Below are positions 37,300 through 46,007 of a DNA stretch of 64,000 nucleotides, piece after piece (positions within the stretch are counted from its first letter, which is position 1; each line of letters begins with the position of its first letter). Origin of the DNA: Acetivibrio cellulolyticus CD2 (GTDB lineage: Bacteria; Bacillota; Clostridia; Acetivibrionales; Acetivibrionaceae). Below the pieces are notes generated by a model that worked only from the letters and a program-made list of their open reading frames with translations, searched no databases and was not told the origin of the DNA. The stretch covers positions 816,017 through 880,016 of the forward strand of contig NZ_JH556657.1 in NCBI RefSeq assembly GCF_000179595.2. Reading direction: 5' to 3'. The translations under genes and the position numbers were made by a program.

Positions 37300-37503
37300 A
37301 TTTTTCATGCCTCCATGGGTTGAAAATGGTTATACCAAAGCTTATCCCTTTTCTGTAAAGCCAGATAAGAAAATATCAGTTAAGAACGTAATGGATATTT
37401 ACAGAGATTCTTATAAGAGATTCTTATAAGAATCTCTTATGAAGGCACTAAATTTGATTTAACAGTAGGCAAAGCAGCAGGACCTACACACTATAAAAAA
37501 TAG
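37300..37503 (+). pseudogene. Peptidase C69 (dipeptidase) C-terminal remnant
   Basis: Two plus-strand frames read the C-terminal part of a C69-family dipeptidase. The first gives GYTKAYPFSVKPDKKISVKN and VMDIYRDSY. The second, after a frame change, gives YEGTKFDLTVGKAAGP and ends HYKK. The frames are split by an inserted short repeat made of GATTCTTATAAGA units, which includes a perfect palindrome (AGATTCTTATAAGAATCT). No start or ribosome site remains. Confidence 0.6.
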
Positions 37504-37534
37504 AAAATTGCATAGCAAATAGAATACTATTCAA

Positions 37535-37578
37535 GGGGTACAGGCAGATTTTTGCAATTAAAAAGTTGCCTGTACCCC
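37535..37578 (-). terminator. Long hairpin after the response regulator
   Basis: A perfect 12-bp repeat (GGGGTACAGGCA / TGCCTGTACCCC) continues inward with a further T5/A5 pairing, giving an almost continuous stem. It lies 13 bases past the response-regulator stop. No T run follows, so it may be a stabilising hairpin rather than a classical terminator. Confidence 0.5.
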
Positions 37579-37590
37579 AAGAAGTAATGT

Positions 37591-38259
37591 TTAATTAGTT
37601 AAGATACCATTTCTTGCAGCAAACCCAACTAATGCTGTACTCTTACGAGATTCAATATCTAACTTGTCATATAAATTCATTAGAATATTACGAATATAAC
37701 CTTCAGTAGAATCATACTTTTCTGCAATTTCCTTGCACGTAAGTCCTTTGGCAAGGAAATTGACTATAGCTATTTCTTTTTCTGTAAGCCTTTTTATTTT
37801 TTCCTCAAGCTCGTCCTTAAGTTTTTCTCTTTGCGGAGTCAGAACTCTGGATAAGGCAGTAGAATCAAAAATTTTCATACCATTATGACAACATTTGATG
37901 GCATTGATTAGTTCATCAATGCTAGCATCCTTAACTACATAGCCATCTGCTACTGCTATAATCTGCGAAAGAAAATCAGAGGATACTTCTGAAGTAAGAA
38001 TAAGAACTTTTACTTCTGGATTTAGTGCCTTGAGGCGATTTGTGCATTCTATTCCATTCATAAGGGAAGTACGGTTTTTCTCATCAAAAAAATGAATGTC
38101 CATTAATACTACATCAGGCTTTACATCGGAATATGCTTTAATAGCATCTTCCGCAGTGTGACTGATATTAGCCACAAGAACTTCTGCTGTTTTTTCCAAA
38201 AGCAGTTTCATGCTTTCAGTAAGTATTTTGTGGTCATCGGCAAGCATAATCCTAATCAT
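37591..38259 (-). CDS. NarL/LuxR-type response regulator
   Basis: A 222-aa DNA-binding response regulator. The receiver domain (1-120) has the acidic pair in MLADDHK, the phospho-acceptor Asp in VVLMDIHF and the conserved Lys in VVKDAS. The C-terminal LuxR helix-turn-helix (about 155-215) reads LTEKEIAIVNFLAKGLTCKE followed by IAEKYDSTEGYIRN. The start at 38259 is chosen because its ATG overlaps the kinase stop codon (TAATG) with AAGGAGTG upstream; a longer frame begins at 38271. It is cotranscribed and translationally coupled with the kinase gene, its cognate partner. Confidence 0.92.
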   Translation of the reverse strand: MIRIMLADDHKILTESMKLLLEKTAEVLVANISHTAEDAIKAYSDVKPDVVLMDIHFFDEKNRTSLMNGIECTNRLKALNPEVKVLILTSEVSSDFLSQIIAVADGYVVKDASIDELINAIKCCHNGMKIFDSTALSRVLTPQREKLKDELEEKIKRLTEKEIAIVNFLAKGLTCKEIAEKYDSTEGYIRNILMNLYDKLDIESRKSTALVGFAARNGILTN

Positions 38260-40019
38260 TAAGCAACACACTCCTTCATTGGCATTGTAACAAATATTTT
38301 GAATCCATCATTCTCTTCGGATTTGAATTCAATACTTCCGTATAAATTTTGAACCATATCTGTCATTCCTTTAAGTCCCAAACCTGAATTATTTATCACA
38401 TTACATCCTCTGCCATCATCCAAAATAGTCAGCTGGATATTGTTTTGTTGAGTTCTTAAAAGAATTGTAATAGATGTTGCTTTACCGTGTTTGACAGCAT
38501 TAGTCATTGCCTCCTGACATAAATTATAGAGAACATTTAACTGAAGCTGAGATAGTTCGTTAAATTCACCTTCAAAAGAATACTCAACATTCAACCCAGA
38601 GTTTTTTATAAAATTTCCTATAAGTAACTCTATATTCGAAAGTGGATGAAATTTACTATTTTCCATGTTGAGATCCTCTTCACTTTTAGCAATTTCACGA
38701 GCTATTTTTCTAACATCACTCATTGTATTTCGAATTATATCTCCAGCATTTTTTATCACAGATACTGCTTTTTGAGGCTCTGTCTCGATTGTAATAGTGC
38801 ATACTTCCATTAGTCTTAGCAAAACAACTAAATTATGGCTCATTAGGTTATGTATTTCAGTTTCAAGTCTGCTTCGTTCTTTCCGAAGTACCAGTTCCCT
38901 GACAGTAGCAGCGTAATCAGACAATTGTTTATTCATAAATGTAAGCTTTTCATTTTTCTCCTGCAGCGTATCTAATAACTTTCTTAATTGAGTAATATCT
39001 TTAAATATAACAATAGTTCCAACATGGTGATTTTTAGCTTGTATAGCACTTACTTCTACGTCAAAGTGCCTATCTATAGATTTAAAGTACTTTTCTATGG
39101 TAACAGGGGCTTTTTCTTGAATAGATTTATCAATACTTTGTTCAAATTCTGAAAAATCAATATCTGCATTCCCTTCAGATGGAAAAATGTCCTTCAATGA
39201 AAGTTTATGAGCTTGGCCTAATCTTTCTGGTCTTAGAAAACAAATGTTGAAAGCAGTGTTGTTTTCAATGATAAACATTTTATAATCCATAGCCACAAAA
39301 GCTTCTTGAATATTGTCCATCATCATTTTAATAGCAAGCGGCATAATATTGAGGTAGCCATATTTAAATATGGCTACCCAGTAGCATATCATTGTAATTC
39401 CCATAGTGATAAGAGTATAATTTATGTTAACGGATATCAACTTAAAAGTAATTAAAATGTTTGTAACAAAAGGAACAAAACACCCTAGGAATATAAGCAT
39501 AGACTGTTTGGATAAAACACCGCTGTCTTTTATACTTGAATAAATAAAAATTATATATGCTAAAACAAGCAATAAATAGGAATATAGCGTATGTAAATAG
39601 AAATATTCACCATATTGAGCATCTGTTGATATTGAAGAGTTATGAACAAACATCAGTTGGTGTATTGGGTTGGTCCAAAGGATTATAATGGATATTAAAG
39701 GTATCGCCAGAATAGACAAATGCAAAAGATGAAATTTAAAATCTTTATTTAAAAAAGAATATGCTGTCATAAAAAATGATGGAGGTACAAGGATAATACC
39801 CATATAACGAATGTTGTTAAATATGTATTGGCATAACGGATTATATGAATAAAAATAGTATAAGATATCTCCGGAAAACCATAGTGCCAATGCAGCCAAA
39901 AAGCTCAAAAATGTGAGGTGTACGGCTGTTTTGTGCTTTGTATCTATGATTCTGTAGATAAAATATATTACAAAAAACAAAGTTAGTATTACAAAGAAAT
40001 AATCAATTCCTATTTTCAT
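38259..40019 (-). CDS. Sensor histidine kinase (7TM N-terminal, PAS, HisKA_3-like)
   Basis: A 586-aa membrane sensor kinase. The N-terminal half has about seven hydrophobic segments (roughly residues 5-225), matching the 7TM histidine-kinase N-terminal region. A PAS-like domain follows (about 230-350), then a short coiled coil, the dimerisation helix with the phospho-accepting His in ETEIHNLMSHNL, and a HATPase domain with NAVKHGK and DDGRG / GLGLKGM motifs. This is the NarX/DegS type of kinase that pairs with LuxR-type regulators. ATG at 40019 is preferred (GGAG 7 bases upstream) over 40031. The ligand is unknown. Confidence 0.9.
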   Translation of the reverse strand: MKIGIDYFFVILTLFFVIYFIYRIIDTKHKTAVHLTFLSFLAALALWFSGDILYYFYSYNPLCQYIFNNIRYMGIILVPPSFFMTAYSFLNKDFKFHLLHLSILAIPLISIIILWTNPIHQLMFVHNSSISTDAQYGEYFYLHTLYSYLLLVLAYIIFIYSSIKDSGVLSKQSMLIFLGCFVPFVTNILITFKLISVNINYTLITMGITMICYWVAIFKYGYLNIMPLAIKMMMDNIQEAFVAMDYKMFIIENNTAFNICFLRPERLGQAHKLSLKDIFPSEGNADIDFSEFEQSIDKSIQEKAPVTIEKYFKSIDRHFDVEVSAIQAKNHHVGTIVIFKDITQLRKLLDTLQEKNEKLTFMNKQLSDYAATVRELVLRKERSRLETEIHNLMSHNLVVLLRLMEVCTITIETEPQKAVSVIKNAGDIIRNTMSDVRKIAREIAKSEEDLNMENSKFHPLSNIELLIGNFIKNSGLNVEYSFEGEFNELSQLQLNVLYNLCQEAMTNAVKHGKATSITILLRTQQNNIQLTILDDGRGCNVINNSGLGLKGMTDMVQNLYGSIEFKSEENDGFKIFVTMPMKECVA

Positions 40020-40147
40020 GATAATCTCCATTTTATTTAATTATGACTTTTTCGAATTAAAATGCAGCAATTTAGGCACGTAATATGTAATTTCTACTAT
40101 CTGAAAAACTAGATCAATAAACTTAATGAATAGTTTTAGTCAAAAAA

Positions 40148-41407
40148 TCAGCCAGAATGCACATAAACATTTTTAACATCACCATAAAATTGAAAGACTG
40201 CCTCGTCAGGTTCTAACTTATACGGTGAGATCCTATCAATCAGCATTTCACTTTGAAAAGTTATATCTGTTTCACTTTCGACACTAAATCCCTGATTCTG
40301 AAAATATATATCATTATCTTTCCCTACATCAACTTTATATGGTACCCCTTCCCTACTTTTTAATATACGAACTTTTTTATCGTGAGTTATTAGAATAAAT
40401 TGTCCATCCTTATTAATCCTCAACTCAAACCAATTTGTCGACTTCCCACATTTGAATATAGTTAAATAGTCTTGTGGCAAAGTATCAATTTTTAATTGAA
40501 ATTTTAAACAAAAACAGTGGTAATTGAAATATTTAAGTATTGGCGTTTCAAGAATATCAATATCTTTATCTATTTTGATATCCATCAAATCAATAGGCTG
40601 CCCATCAAAATCACTACCAAGACTATACAGCATTTTAGAAGGAGTACTTGATTTAACTGGTAAATTACTTGTAGCTATACTTATAGGTAGAACAGTATTT
40701 AAAGGATAAATTGTTGATGACTTGCTAGGTGTAGCCATTGGAATGAAACTTGATTTATCAGGTTTGTAAAAAACATACAAACATGATGTACCAAGGATTA
40801 TAATAATGAGTATTGCAGTAATTATCCTCAAATATTTGCAAAAGACAGTATTTTTTAGAAATAAGAAATGATGTTTATTCTGGCTTCCTTTATTAATTAT
40901 TAAATCTTTAGGAGTTTCAGTTGCCATTTCATTTATATACCGAGGAATAATTAAACTAAGCTGATCTCCAAACTGCATTAATAAATTATCAATATAAGTA
41001 TACTCATTGTACATTTGTTGAGCTTCAATGATTTGTTCTTTAAAATCCTGAATTGCATTGAAACTTTCGTCATCTATAGGAGGCTTTTTGAAAAATACAT
41101 AAATGTATTTGGGATTTTTACCTTCCTTGAGGTTTTCAACTGCTCTATAAAGTTCTTCCTTAGTATGAATACCCACTTTTTTATAGAACAGGCATAGTAA
41201 AATATCACATTCTAGTAATTTCTCGTTAAAACTATCCTGAACTCGATTTGAGTTAAAAGAATGCGTTAACTCTTCCCATTTTACTAAACTCAAATAAACT
41301 CCTTTATTAATATATTTATCACTTTCCTTACGTATAAAGTCTCCAATTTTAATTCTTTCTTCAGCAAATTCCTCAGAAGATGCAAGAAATATTTTTATTT
41401 TTTTCAT
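40148..41407 (-). CDS. TIR/DUF4062-like protein with TM and lectin-like C-terminal domain
   Basis: A 419-aa protein of unusual architecture. Residues 1-110 form a TIR-superfamily-like or DUF4062-like domain (KIFLASSEEF, VKWEE, RVQDSFNE, CDILLCLFYKKVG, YIYVFFKKP). A helical region (110-165) and a transmembrane segment (about 194-214) follow. A Thr/Pro/Ser-rich linker then leads to a beta-rich C-terminal domain (about 255-419) that looks like a concanavalin/LamG-type fold (FNYHCFCLKFQLKID, WFELRINKDGQFILITHDKK). The domain order suggests a cytosolic signalling end and an external sensing end. It is the last gene of the caspase operon, 24 bases after the acyltransferase gene. No exact family is recognised. 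Confidence 0.65.
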   Translation of the reverse strand: MKKIKIFLASSEEFAEERIKIGDFIRKESDKYINKGVYLSLVKWEELTHSFNSNRVQDSFNEKLLECDILLCLFYKKVGIHTKEELYRAVENLKEGKNPKYIYVFFKKPPIDDESFNAIQDFKEQIIEAQQMYNEYTYIDNLLMQFGDQLSLIIPRYINEMATETPKDLIINKGSQNKHHFLFLKNTVFCKYLRIITAILIIIILGTSCLYVFYKPDKSSFIPMATPSKSSTIYPLNTVLPISIATSNLPVKSSTPSKMLYSLGSDFDGQPIDLMDIKIDKDIDILETPILKYFNYHCFCLKFQLKIDTLPQDYLTIFKCGKSTNWFELRINKDGQFILITHDKKVRILKSREGVPYKVDVGKDNDIYFQNQGFSVESETDITFQSEMLIDRISPYKLEPDEAVFQFYGDVKNVYVHSG

Positions 41408-41431
41408 TATACGATCCCTCTCCTTAATAAA

Positions 41432-42601
41432 CTAAGCCATTAACCATTGCCATAGATTTCTGTTATTTTCCCTCATATAATTCATAGCAATTGCCAAATC
41501 AATTTTTCCGGCTACCGCATCCCCAAATTTTTCAGAAGTAGTACCAAGTAAAACTGGACAAAATCCTTGGATATCAAAGAATCTAAAATACGGCTTCCTT
41601 ACCACCATATAAATAAACCTGTAACTGTTTTCAGTCATCCACCTATACATGCCGCGGAACAAGCAAACACTAATCTGCATTGATTCCAAATGATGACGAT
41701 TACTGCCCGAAACAGCCAATCGAGTAATTTCAATGCCTCCTGTTTTATTGATATTTTCTGCTCCAAGCAATTCCTTAAATTCCCTGTTGATCATCCAGTC
41801 ACTCTCAGACTTTAATATACGCATGCTTCCAAGTATATTTTTTTCATCAGGATCGCTGACACATATATATACAGCATCGTTATTGTCGTAAAAACTATCT
41901 TCATTTTCAATCCAATGCAATTCATCTATGTAAACTTTCTTTCTCATTTCAAGCATTTTTTCAAATTGATCACCATGGTTCTTATTAAGAATTTTAATTT
42001 TGAAAGGGTTATCAGTTATGGCAAATTGTCTTAGAAACTTGGATTGTTGTTCTTCATCATTGGTATTATCTGAGGGCTTTTGTTCTGACAAGATAACTTT
42101 CAAGTTTTCTTCCAGATTTGGTGCTGACAAAGATTTTCCCTCAACCCAACGTGTGCCATCGGTGATCAATCTTACTATGGTTCTGTCTCCAAGACCTTGT
42201 GTTTCATAATGTGATATGAGTGAATTAATATTTTTAAAGAAAAAATCAATTTGTTCCTGATTTTTTGCATCAACCATAATAATTATCTCGCCTTTGCCAA
42301 TAGGAACTAAAAACTGCATTTGAGCATCATTCTTTTTACTAAAGCATTTTTCGATTCTTTGCTTTGTGCAATTGTACAAATCTTTTCCTAATTGACTAAA
42401 TAAGGATGATGCAATAGCTACGCTACCAAAAGAGATTACGACAGATACAGGTGAAGACATTAAATAATCAACAAAGCTTTCAAACCCTTTTGTTTCTTTC
42501 GTAATAGAGGTTTCCACCTGAAACAAACTATTGATATCCTGTTTTTCATCATCTGTAAAATAGGTTGGATAAGTAATATTAATTTCATAAGTTTTATACA
42601 T
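41432..42601 (-). CDS. LuxI/FeeM-like N-acyltransferase with extra N-terminal domain
   Basis: A 389-aa protein (from 42601). The C-terminal half (about residues 210-389) matches the GNAT-fold acyl-homoserine-lactone synthase / N-acyl amino acid synthase group: MLEMRKKVYIDELHW, an acidic Y..D...Y run, ILGSMRIL, GGIEITRLAVS and FRFFDIQGFCPVL. Such enzymes transfer a fatty acyl chain from acyl-ACP to an amino acid or SAM. The N-terminal 190 residues contain a hydrophobic stretch (VVISFGSVAIASSLFSQL) and a beta-rich part that I do not recognise. ATG at 42601 has a good site (AAAAGGATG); 42622 is an in-frame alternative. It lies directly after the metacaspase gene. Signal synthesis is inference. 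Confidence 0.6.
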   Translation of the reverse strand: MYKTYEINITYPTYFTDDEKQDINSLFQVETSITKETKGFESFVDYLMSSPVSVVISFGSVAIASSLFSQLGKDLYNCTKQRIEKCFSKKNDAQMQFLVPIGKGEIIIMVDAKNQEQIDFFFKNINSLISHYETQGLGDRTIVRLITDGTRWVEGKSLSAPNLEENLKVILSEQKPSDNTNDEEQQSKFLRQFAITDNPFKIKILNKNHGDQFEKMLEMRKKVYIDELHWIENEDSFYDNNDAVYICVSDPDEKNILGSMRILKSESDWMINREFKELLGAENINKTGGIEITRLAVSGSNRHHLESMQISVCLFRGMYRWMTENSYRFIYMVVRKPYFRFFDIQGFCPVLLGTTSEKFGDAVAGKIDLAIAMNYMRENNRNLWQWLMA

Positions 42602-42628
42602 GTCCCAATCATCCTTTTCCATATAATA

Positions 42629-43609
42629 TTAGCGGCGGAGTCTTCCTTCTTTTATACCCTTCCAGTAATGCTTTCCAAGTGATGTCAAACGACATGCACC
42701 GTTATTCATTGCTGCATCATACATGTGATCATAGTCAATAGGCTCAACAAGTCTCAATCGAGTGCATTTCTGCAGGTTTGCAAAACGAGTAGTCTTTTCC
42801 TTGATACAGTTAGCATAGGTAGGCTCATGTTCAGCATCCAAAATATAATTGCTATCTGCTGCTTCAAAATATCCCATAGTTGTTTTAAGTGTTTTTAAAT
42901 CAATATGAGGTGGACAATCACGTAGTGAAATAAACCTTTTTACATTAGCTTTGAAAATCGGTCTTTGTCCTGTAGCAGCTCCCATTGATTCATCAATAAG
43001 TGCATATAAGTATCCAGGGGTTACATGACCAAGAATGTCGGCAGCCTCTCCTCTTAACCCGTCTAAAAGCTGCCTTGTGAACACACTGTTGCTCTTATCT
43101 TTTTCTATTTTGGATGTTTCAGTATGATGACAAGAAGAAAATATAATTGTTCCTTCTCCAATATGGCATGTATTCATTTCGCTTAAAGACGGATTTCCAA
43201 AGTTACCAGCATGGCAACAGTCAAGTATGACTATTTTGTTTTCAATTTTTGACTGATTAATATAATCAAGAATGTCTCTCATTGAAATTCCTTGATTATA
43301 CTCTGTTTGGTCCATAGTTACTAGATAGCCTCCATTAGCATCAACAATTCCATGACCGGAAAAATAGAACAAGGCCATATTTACCTGACTTTTGAAGAGT
43401 TCTTGTATTTCCTTTTTTAACATGGGAAGATTGATATAATCTCTATCGGATGTCTTAAGGATAGTTTCAAAATTTGCTCCTTCGTTTTCATCTCCATGAA
43501 ACCTTAAAATATCATTCATGGCTTTTGCATCATTAATACAACCATCCAGCTTGTTATTACCAGGATAATCATCAATACCTACAATTAATGCTAATCTCAA
43601 TTCTGACAT
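42629..43609 (-). CDS. Metacaspase-like peptidase (C14 family)
   Basis: A 326-aa caspase-fold cysteine peptidase. LALIVGIDDYPGNNKLDGCINDA marks the N-terminus, the catalytic His86 is in FYFSGHG, and the catalytic Cys132 is in LDCCHAGNFG. SVFTRQLLDGLRGEA and TPGYLYALI are typical of the p10-like part. A C-terminal extension (about 235-326) ends with MNNGACRLTSLGKHYWKGI, which resembles a small helical or winged-helix domain often attached to prokaryotic caspases. It lacks a signal peptide and so acts in the cytoplasm. It is the first gene of an operon with the acyltransferase (6-base gap) and the TIR-like protein. In such loci caspases usually act as death or conflict effectors. Confidence 0.85.
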   Translation of the reverse strand: MSELRLALIVGIDDYPGNNKLDGCINDAKAMNDILRFHGDENEGANFETILKTSDRDYINLPMLKKEIQELFKSQVNMALFYFSGHGIVDANGGYLVTMDQTEYNQGISMRDILDYINQSKIENKIVILDCCHAGNFGNPSLSEMNTCHIGEGTIIFSSCHHTETSKIEKDKSNSVFTRQLLDGLRGEAADILGHVTPGYLYALIDESMGAATGQRPIFKANVKRFISLRDCPPHIDLKTLKTTMGYFEAADSNYILDAEHEPTYANCIKEKTTRFANLQKCTRLRLVEPIDYDHMYDAAMNNGACRLTSLGKHYWKGIKEGRLRR

Positions 43610-44010
43610 AGTAACCTCCCTTATTTAATTTTACATTTAAATAACTATTATTACCATATTATATTTATATTGGGTTTTATTCAAGTAGTTGTTACAAAAT
43701 TATTAACATGTATGATGTTTGTCACATGAACCCATGATTATATACTGTGTATCAAATGACAACCATTACTATTATTTGGAATTTATATTTCGTATAATGT
43801 TTATCGAAGGCCTTCAAATTCTTATAAATTACTCAATAAAAAAGGAGGAACTTTTTTGACTATCAAAACTACACAAAATACTAATATCAATTTTATAGGT
43901 GCAACCAATACAGTTTCCGCTCCGCTGGAGTATATTTTTTAAAATGTGAGCAGTAAGGCTGTGAATCTTTAATCCAGAAATTAAAAATAAATAATTTGAG
44001 GTGATTAATT
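43610..44010. other. Divergent promoter region with tiny ORF
   Basis: These 401 bases lie between the caspase operon (minus) and the lamin-tail protein (plus) and must contain both promoters. A TATAAT occurs at 43793-43798 on the plus strand without a well-spaced -35 box. The only ORF is the 28-codon one at 43856-43942. Confidence 0.4.
43856..43942 (+). CDS. Small peptide ORF (28 aa)
   Basis: TTG at 43856 begins a 28-codon ORF (MTIKTTQNTNINFIGATNTV then SAPLEYIF) behind a perfect AAAAGGAGGAAC site 5-8 bases upstream. It ends 68 bases before the lamin-tail gene's ATG, in the same direction. No homologue is recognised. It could be a leader or signalling peptide, or the N-terminal stub of a paralogue of the neighbouring protein. 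Confidence 0.4.
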   Translation: MTIKTTQNTNINFIGATNTVSAPLEYIF

Positions 44011-45792
44011 ATGAGTGAAACATTAAAAGGAAATGAAATTATAAGTGAATTAAAAAAACAGGCAAATGAAATTCTTTCTACGTCTTTGGGCTCGAAAAAG
44101 CTTGAAAGTTTCTGTATAGGATCTTCAGGAAATCTGCCGTATTATTGGCAGGATCCTAGAAACCTTAGTTTTAACAAAAAGACATATGACTGGATAAATT
44201 CAAGTCTAAAAGCTAATTCGTATCCGCTGCAAACTGATCAACCCTTTACAAATCTCTTTTTACAAGCTTTTAGCAAAATATCTTATTTTCTTTCAAAAGC
44301 TGATATCGAAAAATTGAATAAGGCAAAGAGTGATGCAACCGATCAGCAAGGAAGCGTACTCAGGGCATGGGAAGAAGCTTTTGGAAGTTTTCCGGAAGGA
44401 ACCGGGCAACCAATCGACAATATTTGTAGTGAAATTTGTACTAAATGGGCTAAACCATCAACAACACTGATAGATATACAAAACTCAGTGAATTTGTATA
44501 AATTGCTAAACTTGACTCCCGCCAGCGGCAAGCCCGTTATTGCGGTATTTGCAAATTGGCTTAATGCAATTAGTTCGGTCATTTCACTTGAAAACAGTAC
44601 TACAATGAATAATGCATATAAAGAAATGGCACTTGCCGCACTTCAATCGGCAGGCAAAGATAATGGGGGCATGATATTGAATGACAGTGACACAACATAT
44701 CACCCTGCATTTGCTGTATCAACGCCTTTAAGCGATATAATAAATGGGTTAAAGTCGTCAAACTCAATCAATCTGTCAATGACTGTAAAGCGTCATAATG
44801 AATCGGAGTTTCAGGTTAAAATAAATGGCGGTACTTCATTTAACATTCCTGTGCTGGATTTCATCAATATAAATGTAAGCGGTAATGCAAGCTATTTTGA
44901 GGATAAAATGGCAGTATCCGATACAAAGACGACTATTAATATGACATTCACTGGTGTTACACTGGTCAATTTCGGACCTGTACATTTTGATTTAGCTACG
45001 AAAAAGAACTGGTACTGGGAAGACCCGATTTCAAAATCTATTGAAAATGGCACTGGTGATGTATCTGGTTATAAGTTCGACCCTGATCCACATATTGATT
45101 TTTCTGCTTCAGGGCCTTTTGGATTTTTAACTGGAGCAGCTATAAGCAATTATCCAAGTATGGTCATAGAGATTCAGAGTTCTGAATACGAACAAATTGC
45201 TAAAACTTTTGAACAATCAGCTTCAGTTGGACTCACCTTCCTTGGGATTCCATTAGGAATTAGTGGAAGCGAATCATCCTATTCACATTCTGTGAAAAGC
45301 GATTCTTCCAGTTCAACAGTAACCATAGCATTAAATCCACCTCAAGAACTTATAGCAGGGACATCAACAGATTCAGTTGGTTGGATACTTGGAGTACAAA
45401 AAGACTATCCATTTTCTGATGAAAAAGTAACAACAAGAAAATCTTCACCAGACCAAGTCAGTCAGGGTTTAGATGTTATAATTAGTAGTATAGATTTAAA
45501 TGGTGAAGTTGCACTAATAACAAATAATTCAACTTCAGATGTAAATATGACCGGTTGGAAACTTGTATCTGTTATAGGCAACCAGAATTACAATTTCCCA
45601 AATGGATTTATTTTAAAGGCCAGAGCATCAGTTAAAATTACATCTGGAAAATCTGCTTATGATAACGGATCCATTTCATTAAAATGGACTAACGCAAACA
45701 TTTGGAACAATGATGCTGATACAGCAGAATTGTATGATAATAAAGGTAAGCTGATTTCTTTAATGACTATCTCAACACAAAAACAACTATAA
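44011..45792 (+). CDS. Lamin-tail-domain protein, possible pore-forming or effector
   Basis: A 593-aa protein with no signal peptide. Residues about 1-215 are helical and rich in Trp/Asn. Residues 230-470 form a beta-rich region with repeated alternating strands (VKINGGTSFNIPVLDFININ, TTINMTFTGVTLVNFGPVHF) and a Gly/Ser-rich SASVGLTFLGIPLGISGSES stretch resembling membrane-inserting beta hairpins. The last 110 residues match a lamin tail domain (NSTSDVNMTGWKLVS ... FPNGFILKARASVKI). I do not recognise the first two parts as a known toxin. A pore-forming or surface role is inference. It is divergent from the caspase operon and has GAGGTG before ATG. Confidence 0.55.
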   Translation: MSETLKGNEIISELKKQANEILSTSLGSKKLESFCIGSSGNLPYYWQDPRNLSFNKKTYDWINSSLKANSYPLQTDQPFTNLFLQAFSKISYFLSKADIEKLNKAKSDATDQQGSVLRAWEEAFGSFPEGTGQPIDNICSEICTKWAKPSTTLIDIQNSVNLYKLLNLTPASGKPVIAVFANWLNAISSVISLENSTTMNNAYKEMALAALQSAGKDNGGMILNDSDTTYHPAFAVSTPLSDIINGLKSSNSINLSMTVKRHNESEFQVKINGGTSFNIPVLDFININVSGNASYFEDKMAVSDTKTTINMTFTGVTLVNFGPVHFDLATKKNWYWEDPISKSIENGTGDVSGYKFDPDPHIDFSASGPFGFLTGAAISNYPSMVIEIQSSEYEQIAKTFEQSASVGLTFLGIPLGISGSESSYSHSVKSDSSSSTVTIALNPPQELIAGTSTDSVGWILGVQKDYPFSDEKVTTRKSSPDQVSQGLDVIISSIDLNGEVALITNNSTSDVNMTGWKLVSVIGNQNYNFPNGFILKARASVKITSGKSAYDNGSISLKWTNANIWNNDADTAELYDNKGKLISLMTISTQKQL

Positions 45793-45884
45793 TGAACCTC
45801 ATTTTTATTAACTAGCCTTTTTTCAAATGTTTCTTAATTAAGGCTGTTGAACTGAGGAAAACTCGTTTATGAATTAGTTTGATA

Positions 45885-45935
45885 TATACAGCCATAGGAC
45901 AATAATTTGGGTAATATTTGTCTTATGGCTGTATA
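45885..45935. repeat. Inverted repeat downstream of lamin-tail gene
   Basis: Arms of 18 bp (45885-45902 and 45918-45935, one mismatch, 15-base loop) contain TATACAGCCATA. No T run follows on the plus strand. It may act as a hairpin terminator, or it may be a remnant of a mobile element. Confidence 0.55.
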
Positions 45936-46007
45936 ATTCACGAATCATTTGATGAACTTTTCAGACATTTGTAAATTATAACTACAAACCCTAAGGAGGT
46001 CAAAGAT

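Noticed and set aside
45885-45935. Inverted repeat as an insertion-sequence end
   Set aside because: Only one such pair was found and no transposase is nearby; a simple hairpin is more likely.
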